A stretch of 10,646 bases of DNA from Fimbriimonadales bacterium (GCA_025060055.1 JANXCK010000171.1:1-10646); one strand, 5' to 3'. Counted from the stretch's first letter, positions 1 to 6,488 are shown. Numbers and translations are program-made. Notes: generated by a model not told the origin, from the sequence alone.

Positions 1-613
1 CGAAATCGTGCGCACGCTCGGCAAACTGCGCTACCGCACCAGCTACGCCCAGAATGTGCTGGATCACTCCATCGAGGTGGCGACACTCGCAGGGCTGCTT
101 GCCGCAGAGCTGAAGTTAGATACGCGCGTGGTCAAGCGCGCTGCGCTGTTCCACGACATCGGCAAAGCCCTGGAGAACACCACCGAAGGTCCGCACGCGA
201 TTGTTGGCATGGAGTTCCTGCGCCGCTACGGTGAGAGCGAGATTGTGTGCAACGCCGTCGGCGCGCACCACCACGATATTGAACCCGCCAGCATGGAGGC
301 GCATGTGGTGATTATCGCCGACTCCATCTCGGCAGCGCGCCCTGGCGCCCGACGCGAGTCGCTCCAGCACTATCTGCGTCGCATGCAGGAACTGGAGCGG
401 ATTGCGATGAGCTTCGAGGGCGTGGAGAAGGTGTACGCAATTCAAGCAGGGCGCGAGGTGCGCGTGCTGGTCAAGCCGAACGAAGTAGACGACCTGCGTG
501 CCCATCAGCTCGCCCGCGAAATCGCGCACAAAATCCAGTCCGAGCTGGAGTATCCTGGGCAAGTGAAGGTGACGGTCATTCGCGAAGTGCGGGCACACCA
601 TGTAGCGCACTGA
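1..613 (+). CDS. rny: Ribonuclease Y, C-terminal part (5' end outside window)
   Basis: This is the last ~203 residues of RNase Y, a membrane-anchored endoribonuclease that starts mRNA decay in many bacteria. The frame is already open at base 2, so the GTG at 8 is an internal valine and not a start. The visible part begins at the HD domain: LRYRTSYAQNVLDHS (His near base 65), then the metal-binding HDIGKA motif (His-Asp at 152-157), GAHHHD, and the strongly conserved ADSISAARPGARRESL. The C-terminal region has the family signatures FEGVEKVYAIQAGRE and LEYPGQVKVTVIRE. The family is normally about 510-520 residues, so the membrane anchor, coiled coil and KH domain lie upstream of the window. The gene converges on thrS, with 6 bp between the two stop codons. 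Nothing suggests damage. Identification is by motif recognition and is very secure. Confidence 0.96.
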   Translation, partial: EIVRTLGKLRYRTSYAQNVLDHSIEVATLAGLLAAELKLDTRVVKRAALFHDIGKALENTTEGPHAIVGMEFLRRYGESEIVCNAVGAHHHDIEPASMEAHVVIIADSISAARPGARRESLQHYLRRMQELERIAMSFEGVEKVYAIQAGREVRVLVKPNEVDDLRAHQLAREIAHKIQSELEYPGQVKVTVIREVRAHHVAH

Positions 614-619
614 GCAGGC

Positions 620-2374
620 TCAACCCAGCTCGGCGCGCAGGCGTTCTAAGAGCGCATCCAACGGCATCTGCCCCAAGTCGCCCATCTCACGACTGCGCAC
701 CGCCACCAAGCCACCCTCCGCTTCCTTGTCGCCCACAATCAGCATATACGGCGTCTTATGCGTCTGATGATAACGGATGCGGTAGCCCAGCGTTTCGCGT
801 CGCGCATCCAGCTCCACGCGGAAGCCCGCCTCAGCCAGTCGTGCACGCACCTGTGCACCGTATTCGTGGTGACGGTCGGCAATCGGCAACACAGCAACCT
901 GCACGGGCGCCAGCCACAACGGGAACGCCCCCGCATAATGCTCAATCAGAAAGCCCATCATCCGCTCAAACGAGCCGATCGGTGCGCGGTGAATAATCAC
1001 AGGGCGATGCGGCTTGCCGTCCTCGCCTGTGTATTCCAGGTCGAACCGATGTGCCATCAGAAAGTCCAACTGCACCGTCGAAACCGTCCACTCGCGCCCC
1101 AAGCAGTCGCGCACCTCCACATCGAGCTTCGGACCGTAAAACGCCGCCTCACCGCGCACCGCGTGGTACTCCAGCCCCAGCTCGTCTAACGCCTGCCGCA
1201 GCGCGCTCTCGGCGGTCTCCCACATCTGGTCGTCATCGTAATACTTCTCTTTGTCAGCGGGGTCGCGCAGCGAAAGCCGATACCAAAAGTCGGTCAAGTT
1301 CAGCCGCTTGTAGACTGTGTTGATGAGTTCAATATTGTGCTGCACTTCCGCCTTGATTTGCTCCGGGCGCAGGAACACATGCGCGTCATTAATCGTGAAA
1401 CAGCGCACACGAATCAGCCCCGATAACTCGCCACTTTTCTCGTAGCGGTAGACCGTGCCCAGCTCGGCGATGCGCAACGGCAGATCGCGATACGAGCGTG
1501 GCTCGGACTTGTAAATCAAGAAGTGGTGCGGGCAGTTCATCGGACGCAGGATGAGTTCCTCGCCGTCCTCGAACACCATCGGGGGGTACATCGAGTCTTT
1601 GTAGTAGGGGTAGTGCCCGCTGGTGCGATACAGGTTCAGGTTCGCGATTTCGGGCGTGCGCACATGCTGATAGCCCGCCTTGAGTTCCTCCTGCAGGATG
1701 AACTCTTCCAGCACGCGGCGTACCGTTGCGCCTTTGGGCAGCAGCATCGGCAGCCCGCTGCCTACTTCAGGTGAAATCAGAAACAGCCCCAGCTCGCGCC
1801 CCAGTTTGCGATGGTCGCGCCGTTTCGCCTCTTCCAGTTTATGCAGGTAGTCTTCCAGTTCCTCTTGCGAGAAGAACGCCGTGCCGTAGATTCGGGTGAG
1901 CATTTTGTTGCGTTCGTCGCCACGCCAGTACGCCCCCGCCAACGAGAGCAACTTGAAGTGCTTGATTTCGCGCGTGTTCGCCACATGGGGTCCGCGGCAC
2001 AGGTCAATAAAGTCGCCTTGCTTGTAGAAGCTAATCGTCTCGCCTTCAGGGATAGCGTGCAGCAGTTCGATTTTGTAGGGAACCTGCCCGATGTCGCGGA
2101 TGAGTTTTTCAGCTTCCTCGCGCGAGGTTTCGAGGCGCACGATATCCAGTTCGCGCTGGGCGATTTCGTGCATTTTCTGCTCGATTTTTTGCAAGTCTTC
2201 CTCGCGCAGGGGTTGCGAGAAGTCGAAGTCGTAGTAGAAGCCGTTGTCGATGGGCGGTCCAACGCCGAGTTTGGCGTCGGGGTAGAGTTCCAGCACAGCT
2301 TGCGCCAGCAGGTGCGCCGCCGAATGGCGAAGCCGATACAGTGGGCTATCGGGATAGTCGTACTGCCTGCTCAT
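620..2374 (-). CDS. thrS: Threonyl-tRNA synthetase, short form lacking the TGS domain
   Basis: This cytoplasmic class II aminoacyl-tRNA synthetase charges tRNA-Thr. The chosen start gives 584 residues. The editing domain comes first, with His17 and His21 (RHSAAHLLAQ) and Cys126/His130 (DLCRGPH). The catalytic core follows: MNCPHHFLIY with zinc ligand Cys281, then NDAHVF (Asp330, His332), and IIHRAPIGSFERMMGF with His462. The anticodon-binding domain (about 488-584) ends the protein. E. coli ThrRS has about 640 residues and a TGS domain in front; here the protein opens almost directly on the editing domain, as in some cyanobacteria and Chloroflexota. The frame stays open up to 2584, but that stretch translates repeat DNA, so ATG 2374 was preferred. 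ATG 2383 is an alternative. A TATAAT box lies 7 nt upstream and no Shine-Dalgarno is visible, suggesting a leaderless mRNA. Confidence 0.95.
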   Translation of the reverse strand: MSRQYDYPDSPLYRLRHSAAHLLAQAVLELYPDAKLGVGPPIDNGFYYDFDFSQPLREEDLQKIEQKMHEIAQRELDIVRLETSREEAEKLIRDIGQVPYKIELLHAIPEGETISFYKQGDFIDLCRGPHVANTREIKHFKLLSLAGAYWRGDERNKMLTRIYGTAFFSQEELEDYLHKLEEAKRRDHRKLGRELGLFLISPEVGSGLPMLLPKGATVRRVLEEFILQEELKAGYQHVRTPEIANLNLYRTSGHYPYYKDSMYPPMVFEDGEELILRPMNCPHHFLIYKSEPRSYRDLPLRIAELGTVYRYEKSGELSGLIRVRCFTINDAHVFLRPEQIKAEVQHNIELINTVYKRLNLTDFWYRLSLRDPADKEKYYDDDQMWETAESALRQALDELGLEYHAVRGEAAFYGPKLDVEVRDCLGREWTVSTVQLDFLMAHRFDLEYTGEDGKPHRPVIIHRAPIGSFERMMGFLIEHYAGAFPLWLAPVQVAVLPIADRHHEYGAQVRARLAEAGFRVELDARRETLGYRIRYHQTHKTPYMLIVGDKEAEGGLVAVRSREMGDLGQMPLDALLERLRAELG

Positions 2375-2381
2375 CGGCTGC

Positions 2382-2387
2382 ATTATA
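2382..2387 (-). promoter_or_regulatory. Candidate -10 box of thrS
   Basis: The minus strand reads TATAAT here, a perfect sigma-70 -10 hexamer. Its last base is 7 nt before the chosen ATG of thrS, so transcription would begin at or within 1-2 nt of the start codon. No convincing -35 hexamer is seen 16-18 nt upstream, where the sequence is rich in G. The lack of a Shine-Dalgarno between this box and the ATG fits a leaderless transcript. The promoter role is inferred from position and sequence only. Confidence 0.5.
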
Positions 2388-2420
2388 CCCGCAAGCGACC
2401 CTTTGCCCCTGCAAAGTTTT

Positions 2421-2541
2421 ACGCCTATCGGCATCTCAAGCGCGGCACAGCTGAAGCCGTTCATTGGCAAGCGAAGCCGATTTTCGTCAACCGTAAGCCC
2501 GTGTAGAGGCAGGCTTAGCTGGCACAGAAACGGCTTCAGCT
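2421..2541. repeat. Degenerate inverted repeat upstream of thrS
   Basis: Two arms sharing the word CAGCTGAAGCCGTT face each other, one near 2446-2472 (direct) and one near 2518-2541 (reverse complement, GGCACAGAAACGGCTTCAGC). Just outside the left arm, CCTATCGGCATCTCAAG at 2424-2440 looks like a decayed copy of the terminal repeat of the neighbouring element at 2565-2856. No gene is seen. The stretch appears to be an older, eroded relative of that element. It extends the open frame of thrS upstream, which explains the false N-terminal extension. Confidence 0.55.
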
Positions 2542-2564
2542 GCCTACGCGCAGATGGTCGCTGT

Positions 2565-2856
2565 AATACCAATCGGGGTTTCAAATACCGCAGTATTCAG
2601 GTACGGCTGAAGCCGTTCCTGTGCCAACCAAGCCCGCCTGCGCGGGCTAAAGAGCCGACGAAGGTCGGCTTCTGAAGTTTGTCACTTTCGCCAATTTGTG
2701 CGGCATATTGTAGGTTGCGCCCGCCCAAAACCGCTACGAGTTGTGCTTTTTGCCCGAAGTGACAAACGTCAGGAGCCGACGAAGGTCGGCTTCATCTGCA
2801 CAGCAACGGCTTTAGCCGTACAGGACGATGCGTCATTTGAAATCCCGATCGGTATA
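2565..2856. repeat. Nested palindromic element (about 292 bp) with 22-bp terminal inverted repeats
   Basis: Three nested inverted repeats are visible. The outer pair, 2565-2586 and 2835-2856, begins AATACCAATCGGGGTTTC and matches at 19 of 22 positions. Inside it, 2601-2625 and 2797-2821 (starting GTACGGCTGAAGCCGTT) match at 22 of 25. The third pair is 2677-2690 and 2755-2767 (GTTTGTCACTTCG, one base of indel). Two identical hairpins, AGCCGAC and GTCGGCT around a GAAG loop, lie at 2653-2670 and 2774-2791. Another hairpin, AGCCCGC/GCGGGCT, lies near 2631-2648. No credible coding sequence is present. It could be a non-autonomous mobile element (MITE-like) or a large REP-type structure. It begins 26 bp beyond the ferritin-like gene's stop and may also end that transcript. 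Confidence 0.8.
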
Positions 2857-2882
2857 AGTCTACGCCACAAAGGTGGGCGGTT

Positions 2883-3305
2883 CTACAGCCCGCGCAGAAT
2901 CATCTCGATTGCCTCTTTGTGGCGGGTCTCGTCGGAGATAATCTCCTCAAGGTCGTTGACCAAGCCGAAGTCGCCGAGTTGCTCCGCTTGATCGCGTCGT
3001 TGGAGGTAGCGGGCAATCGTCTCCTCTTCGGCGCGATGCACATTCAACAGCATCTGTTTCAGGTCGCTGGCGGGGGGCACTGCCACAGGCGTGGTTACGG
3101 GTGTTCCGCCCAACGCAGCGATTTTGTTCGCTAAGTATTCGGCGTGGCGCAGCTCGTCGGGCACTTCACGCATAAAGAACTCCTTCATCTCCTCGCGGTA
3201 AATGCCCGTCACCGTCGCGCTGTAGGTGATGTAGGTAATAATCGCCTGATACTCGTTCGCCAGGTCGATGTTTAGACCCTCGATCAGCTGTTCCTTGATC
3301 GACAT
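2883..3305 (-). CDS. Ferritin-like di-iron protein, bacterioferritin type
   Basis: This is a 140-residue protein of the ferritin-like four-helix superfamily, probably a cytoplasmic iron-storing or iron/peroxide-handling protein. The helices carry the usual carboxylate and histidine ligands in order: Glu18 (ANEYQAI), Glu51 and His54 (PDELRHAEYL), Glu94 in the EEET segment, then Glu126 and His129 (SDETRHKEA). The first half (NEYQAI...ELRHAE) and second half (AEEETIARY...DETRHKEA) show the internal two-fold pattern expected of the fold. It is slightly shorter than a classical bacterioferritin (about 155). No haem-ligand methionine can be assigned with confidence. The start was chosen because GGAGG (3312-3316 on the plus strand as CCTCC) lies 6 nt before the ATG; the frame runs ten codons further up without support. 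It ends in TAG. It is transcribed divergently from the isoprenoid synthase gene. Exact subfamily is uncertain. Confidence 0.88.
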   Translation of the reverse strand: MSIKEQLIEGLNIDLANEYQAIITYITYSATVTGIYREEMKEFFMREVPDELRHAEYLANKIAALGGTPVTTPVAVPPASDLKQMLLNVHRAEEETIARYLQRRDQAEQLGDFGLVNDLEEIISDETRHKEAIEMILRGL

Positions 3306-3407
3306 AGCCAACCTCCACGCGGTAGTGTACCTCACACGAGTGCGTCGGGTGTGGCGTTCGCGCGTACTTTGGCTCAGGGTGATGGGCTTGAGGTATCCTT
3401 GAAGGCG

Positions 3408-4484
3408 ATGCGTTTCGTGCTACGGGGCAGGCATCCAGCGAGTTCGAGTCTCGCGCTGGATTACGCGCACTGCGAAGCGGTGCAACGCGCTTACGGCGTG
3501 AGCTACTACTTTGCCACGCGCTTTTTCCCGCCCGAAGTGCGTCGCGCAGTGCATGCCCTGTACGCCTTCGTGCGCTACCCCGACCAGTGGGTGGACTGCC
3601 CTGCGGAACTGCTCGACCCCGTTTCTGCAGGTGTTCCTCGCAGGCGAAGGGGGCTAAACCCTGAGGCTCCTGCGGTGTCGCCTTCGTCCCCCATGCCCCC
3701 CTCTTCCGCGCCATGGGGGAACGGGGAGCTGGCTCCCCTCGCCCGCGCAGCGGGCGAGGGGCAGGGGGTGAGGGCAAAGTTAGACTCTTACGAGCGCGAC
3801 TTTATCCGCGCCGTGTGCGGCGAACCCGTTGAACTATTTCCGCTGCGTGCCTTTGCTGATGTCGTGCGCCGCTACGAAATCCCCTTGCGCTATCCGCTGG
3901 AGTTTCTGGACGCAATGCGCATGGACCTGGAGCGCACGCGCTACGCAACCTTCGAAGAGCTCCAAACCTACACTTGGGGCAGCGCGTCGGTGGTGGGCGT
4001 CATGATGGGGTACATTCTCGGCGCGACCTCCCCTGAGGCGCTCCATCACGCTGCCGTGATGGGATTGGCGATGCAGATGACGAACTTCCTGCGGGATGTG
4101 GGCGAGGACTGGCGGCGCGGGCGGGTCTACTTACCACAAGATGAGCTGGCGCAATTCGGGATTAGTGAGTCGCAAATTCAGCAGGGCATAGTGAACGAAC
4201 GCTGGCGGGTGTTTCTGCGTTTCCAGGTAGATCGCTGTCGCAAACTGTACGCGGAAGCGGAGCAGGGTGTCCGTTTGTTGCCGCGCGAGGTGCAGTACCC
4301 TGTGCTGCTGGGCAGTCGGCTCTACGCACGCATTTTGAACGCCATCGAGCGCAACGGCTACGATGTGTTTCGTCAACGGGCACACACCACTTACGCAGAG
4401 AAGGTGCAGGTGGCGATACGGACCTACTCCGAGTGGCGCCGAGTGTGGGTGGGCAGAGCGACTCCTCCGCTCCCTTCTCGATAA
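3408..4484 (+). CDS. Phytoene/squalene synthase family enzyme with an in-frame repeat-derived insert
   Basis: This prenyl-transferring synthase condenses two isoprenoid diphosphates head to head (squalene or phytoene type). Both Asp-rich, Mg-binding motifs are intact: RYPDQWVD (Asp59, Asp63) and NFLRDVGEDW (Asp230, Asp234), the latter followed by GRVYLPQDEL. The N-terminal YGVSYYFATRFFPPEVRRAVHALYAF is typical of the family. The 358-residue length exceeds the usual 290-310. The excess is a Pro/Gly/Arg-rich stretch at about residues 75-122 that translates a palindromic repeat also found downstream of the gene. It falls in the loop after the first Asp-rich motif and the frame resumes exactly at LDSYERDF, so the protein may still work. 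ATG 3408 was chosen; an upstream GTG at 3351 is in frame but the added residues look non-homologous. Product specificity cannot be told from the sequence. Confidence 0.88.
   Translation: MRFVLRGRHPASSSLALDYAHCEAVQRAYGVSYYFATRFFPPEVRRAVHALYAFVRYPDQWVDCPAELLDPVSAGVPRRRRGLNPEAPAVSPSSPMPPSSAPWGNGELAPLARAAGEGQGVRAKLDSYERDFIRAVCGEPVELFPLRAFADVVRRYEIPLRYPLEFLDAMRMDLERTRYATFEELQTYTWGSASVVGVMMGYILGATSPEALHHAAVMGLAMQMTNFLRDVGEDWRRGRVYLPQDELAQFGISESQIQQGIVNERWRVFLRFQVDRCRKLYAEAEQGVRLLPREVQYPVLLGSRLYARILNAIERNGYDVFRQRAHTTYAEKVQVAIRTYSEWRRVWVGRATPPLPSR
3628..3777 (+). repeat. Palindromic repeat inserted in the synthase coding sequence
   Basis: The core at 3731-3774 matches the intergenic repeat at 4564-4607 at 40 of 44 positions. 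It holds a perfect 12-bp hairpin (arms 3735-3746 and 3750-3761, loop GCA). The left part (about 3676-3730) resembles the left half of the intergenic element more loosely. The stretch before it (3628-3675) is also low in protein-like character and may belong to another repeat. The length keeps the reading frame open. Boundaries are approximate because they are judged from where normal family sequence stops and resumes. Confidence 0.8.
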
Positions 4485-4485
4485 T

Positions 4486-4638
4486 AATACCAATCGCCGT
4501 TTCAGACGCCGTGTTGCCCTCACCCCCTGCCCCCTCTCCCACCGCGTGGGAGAGGGGGAATTTGGCTCCCCTCTCCCGCGCTGCGGGAGAGGGGCTGGGG
4601 GTGAGGGAACAACGGCATTTGAAACCCCGATTGGCATA
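4486..4638. repeat. 153-bp palindromic element with the same terminal repeat as the 2565-2856 element
   Basis: The outer arms at 4486-4507 and 4617-4638 belong to the family that also bounds 2565-2856 (right arm, read inward, contains CCAATCGGGGTTTCAAAT). Continuing inward, both arms share GCCGT and then CCCTCACCCCC and CCCTCTCCC, so nearly the whole unit is a palindrome. Two internal hairpins are clear: CCCTCTCCC/GGGAGAGGG near 4532-4556, and 12-bp arms at 4568-4579 and 4583-4594. The element begins 1 bp after the synthase stop codon and lies between two convergent genes, where it could end both transcripts. There is no U-tract, so intrinsic termination is only a possibility. Confidence 0.82.
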
Positions 4639-4671
4639 ACACGCGCACCAACGCGGAGTTCACAGCGGTTG

Positions 4672-4700
4672 GCGCGGAGGGCGTACCAACCCCTCCGCGC
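4672..4700 (-). terminator. Hairpin after the beta-helix/dockerin gene, possible terminator
   Basis: Arms GCGCGGAGGG (4672-4681) and CCCTCCGCGC (4691-4700) form a perfect 10-bp stem with a 9-nt loop, 8 bp past the stop codon of the minus-strand gene at 4709. Position and stability suggest a transcript end or RNA-stabilising structure. No run of U follows on either strand, so it is not a canonical intrinsic terminator. Confidence 0.5.
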
Positions 4701-4708
4701 TGTGTTCC

Positions 4709-6076
4709 TTAGCAGCCCTGCCCGAAGTTGAGCAACACCACCAGCAAGTCTTGGTCGTTCACTACGCCGTTGCCGTCCACATCAGCTGGGTTGTTGCCTG
4801 TCTGCCCGAAGTTGAGCAGCACCTGTAGCAGGTCTTGGTCATTCACGCACCCGTTGCCGTCCACATCGCCCGGCTGCGCAGGTTGAAACTCATACGCGCC
4901 GATGTCCACAACATTCTCGCGGACGCGCGGGTTTCCCGCAAGGTCAGTTGTCCAGTTCACCACACTTGTGTCGCCCGCGTTGCGGCAGGGTGAGCTTGCC
5001 CGCAAGCGAAAGTCGCCTGCGCCAGAATCCACAAACTGCGGATCCTGATAGATGTTGTTGCTGCCCAGCACAATACCAGAGCCTGCAGCGTTGACCGAGT
5101 TGTTGAAGAAGCAGTTGTAGTCGATGTTCGCAGTCGTGCCATCGTCACCGTAGTGGAAAATAGAAGCTGCTTGATGTCCTGCGAAAATGTTGTTGCGGAT
5201 GTCGAGGTTCACCACATACGCCCAGATGGCGCTGCCACCCTGTTGCTGATTGTTGCGCACTGCTTGGTTCCCCACAAAGGTATTGTTGTAGATGTCCGCA
5301 CCTGTGCCCTCGTAAATCCAGAGGGCGCCGCCGCTGGCATCAGGGAATCTACCACTGGCAGACGCGCTGTTGCCCACAAAAAGGTTATTCCGAATCTGTG
5401 CGTCCGCACTGTTGTAGATGAACACAGCGCCACCCGACGACTCGTAAGACGAGGTCGCGGAGTTGAAGGAAAAGATGTTATTCTCAATAATCGGTGCGCC
5501 TTCATACACGAAGATAGCGCCGCCGTTCGCCCCTTGCAGGTTGCCTGTCGCAAGCGCCGAATTGTTGCGGAACCAGTTATAACGGATGACGGGCGATCCA
5601 GAATACAGGTACAGACCGCCGCCATAGGCGTCCTCAAACTGTCTGGCAGGCGTGGCGCGCCCGTTCTGAACAATGAACCCCTCAATCAGCATTCTGTCTG
5701 AGGCATTGTGGTTGATGGTAATAGCAGTACCTGTGTTCTGCGCGTCAATAATGGTCTGGTACTGTCCGATGTCGCGAGCATCAGGGTTTGGACCCGTGCC
5801 TGCGTAGCCACCTTTCAACTCGATGTTGCGCGAGATGCTCAGGCGCTCGTTGTAGGTTCCCTGTGCCACGCGGATTTCGGAGTTAGCGGGCGCTGCGTTG
5901 ATTGCTTGCTGAATGCTTCCGAAAGCGTTCGCCCAGCTGGAGCCGTTGCCCGTTGCTCCCGCACGCACATAGTACACTGGTTGCGCTATCGACGACGCGC
6001 TCAGCGTCAGCAAAAACAGCGCCACACAAACTCCTTTCGCAGCGCGGATTCTCAGCGTCGCTCGTGAATGCTTCAT
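4709..6076 (-). CDS. Secreted right-handed beta-helix protein with choice-of-anchor-Q-like segment and C-terminal dockerin repeats
   Basis: This is a 455-residue exported protein. A signal peptide spans about residues 1-31 (basic start, hydrophobic VCVALFLLTLSASS, cleavage near SIAQ). The mature part opens with YYVRAGATGNGSSWANAF and AINAAPANSEIRVAQGTY, typical of extracellular parallel beta-helix proteins. At least six helix turns follow, of the type IRNNLFVGNSA (about residues 160-330). The segment ending DLAGNPRVRENVVDIGAYEF (to 397) matches the choice-of-anchor Q pattern. Two dockerin-type calcium loops close the protein (Asp404-Asp415 and Asp432-Asp443), each followed by LLNFGQ, with Cys410 in the first loop and a final Cys455. 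AGGAGG lies 9 nt before the ATG. The frame runs on to 6184 through repeat DNA, which was rejected as coding. Catalytic activity (pectate-lyase-like or none) cannot be told. Confidence 0.88.
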   Translation of the reverse strand: MKHSRATLRIRAAKGVCVALFLLTLSASSIAQPVYYVRAGATGNGSSWANAFGSIQQAINAAPANSEIRVAQGTYNERLSISRNIELKGGYAGTGPNPDARDIGQYQTIIDAQNTGTAITINHNASDRMLIEGFIVQNGRATPARQFEDAYGGGLYLYSGSPVIRYNWFRNNSALATGNLQGANGGAIFVYEGAPIIENNIFSFNSATSSYESSGGAVFIYNSADAQIRNNLFVGNSASASGRFPDASGGALWIYEGTGADIYNNTFVGNQAVRNNQQQGGSAIWAYVVNLDIRNNIFAGHQAASIFHYGDDGTTANIDYNCFFNNSVNAAGSGIVLGSNNIYQDPQFVDSGAGDFRLRASSPCRNAGDTSVVNWTTDLAGNPRVRENVVDIGAYEFQPAQPGDVDGNGCVNDQDLLQVLLNFGQTGNNPADVDGNGVVNDQDLLVVLLNFGQGC

Positions 6077-6114
6077 CTCGTCCTGCCTCCTGATACGATA
6101 TAGATTGCACCCCA

Positions 6115-6370
6115 TCAGAGACTGCTTAAGAATGCAAGCGGGCTTTCGTAGCGTCGGCGTCTCGCCGACGCCCCTGCGTGGCACGGGCTTCCAGCCCGTG
6201 CATGTGGCACGGACAGTCGTGTCCGTGCCACGTCGGCGCGGACGCCAACGCTACGGCTTGGACAAGACTGTCCAAGCCACGCTCTGCTTGGGCGAGACGC
6301 CCAAGCCACGAGTCGCTTGCGTTGGCGGGACGCCGACGCTACGCAGTACGACTTCTTAAACAGTCTCTGA
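6115..6370. repeat. 256-bp hairpin-array element with 18-bp terminal inverted repeats
   Basis: The ends, TCAGAGACTGCTTAAGAA (6115-6132) and TTCTTAAACAGTCTCTGA (6353-6370), are inverted copies with one mismatch. Inside them are inverted CGTAGCGTCGGCGTC arms, and between these lie six hairpins in a row: 6151-6171, 6181-6201, 6205-6230, 6255-6278, 6286-6306 and 6319-6339. Each has a 9-11 bp stem and a 3-4 nt loop. The stems differ in sequence but share a G-C-rich plan around GCnyGGnC. No clear target-site duplication was found. The array gives open frames on both strands (for example GTGFQPVHVARTVV) that look like repeat translation and not protein. It sits in the 5' leader of the beta-helix gene, between its promoter and start codon. 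Confidence 0.83.
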
Positions 6371-6380
6371 GAGCAACCTT

Positions 6381-6410
6381 ATTATAGCACGGGTTGGGGT
6401 AAGGTGTCAA
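6381..6410 (-). promoter_or_regulatory. Consensus sigma-70 promoter reading toward the beta-helix/dockerin gene
   Basis: On the minus strand TTGACA (6405-6410) is followed after 18 bp by TATAAT (6381-6386), both perfect consensus hexamers. Transcription would start near 6374, just outside the right end of the palindromic element at 6370. The first gene downstream on that strand starts at 6076, so the leader would be about 300 nt and consist mostly of the hairpin array. Confidence 0.75.
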
Positions 6411-6427
6411 GTTTTTAATGGCGAGAT

Positions 6428-6440
6428 GTTTTTGAAAAAC
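6428..6440. promoter_or_regulatory. Short perfect palindrome, possible operator
   Basis: GTTTTT and AAAAAC flank a single G, giving a 6+1+6 palindrome between the two divergent promoters and upstream of the -35 box at 6405-6410. A LacI-type regulator gene starts 84 bp away, so an operator is conceivable. A-tract palindromes also arise by chance in such AT-rich stretches, and no second copy was found. Confidence 0.22.
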
Positions 6441-6488
6441 AAGGGATAAGTTTTGGAAGTTTCGGCGGTGGGTCGGAAGCCGTTAGGC

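Noticed and set aside
2375..2584. Upstream extension of thrS to an ATG at 2584 (about 70 extra residues)
   Set aside because: The extra residues translate inverted-repeat DNA and resemble no TGS domain. The ATG at 2374 fits the family N-terminus and the TATAAT box.
2863..2879. Terminator hairpin after the ferritin-like gene
   Set aside because: On the minus strand CGCCCAC/GTGGCG can pair with a bulge, but the stem is only about 6 bp with no U-tract. The large palindrome beyond it is a better candidate for ending the transcript.
3351..3407. GTG start at 3351 for the synthase
   Set aside because: The 19 added residues do not look like the family and no ribosome site precedes the GTG. ATG 3408 puts the N-terminus in the expected place, though this is not certain.
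6115..6370. Insertion sequence with a transposase
   Set aside because: The terminal inverted repeats are real, but 256 bp is too short for a transposase and no coding sequence is present. At most it is a non-autonomous element.
6105..6387. Open frames on both strands through the hairpin array (for example GTGFQPVHVARTVV...)
   Set aside because: They are translations of GC-rich hairpins without stop codons. Similar phrases occur in several frames and at 9864-10256, which marks repeat DNA and not protein.
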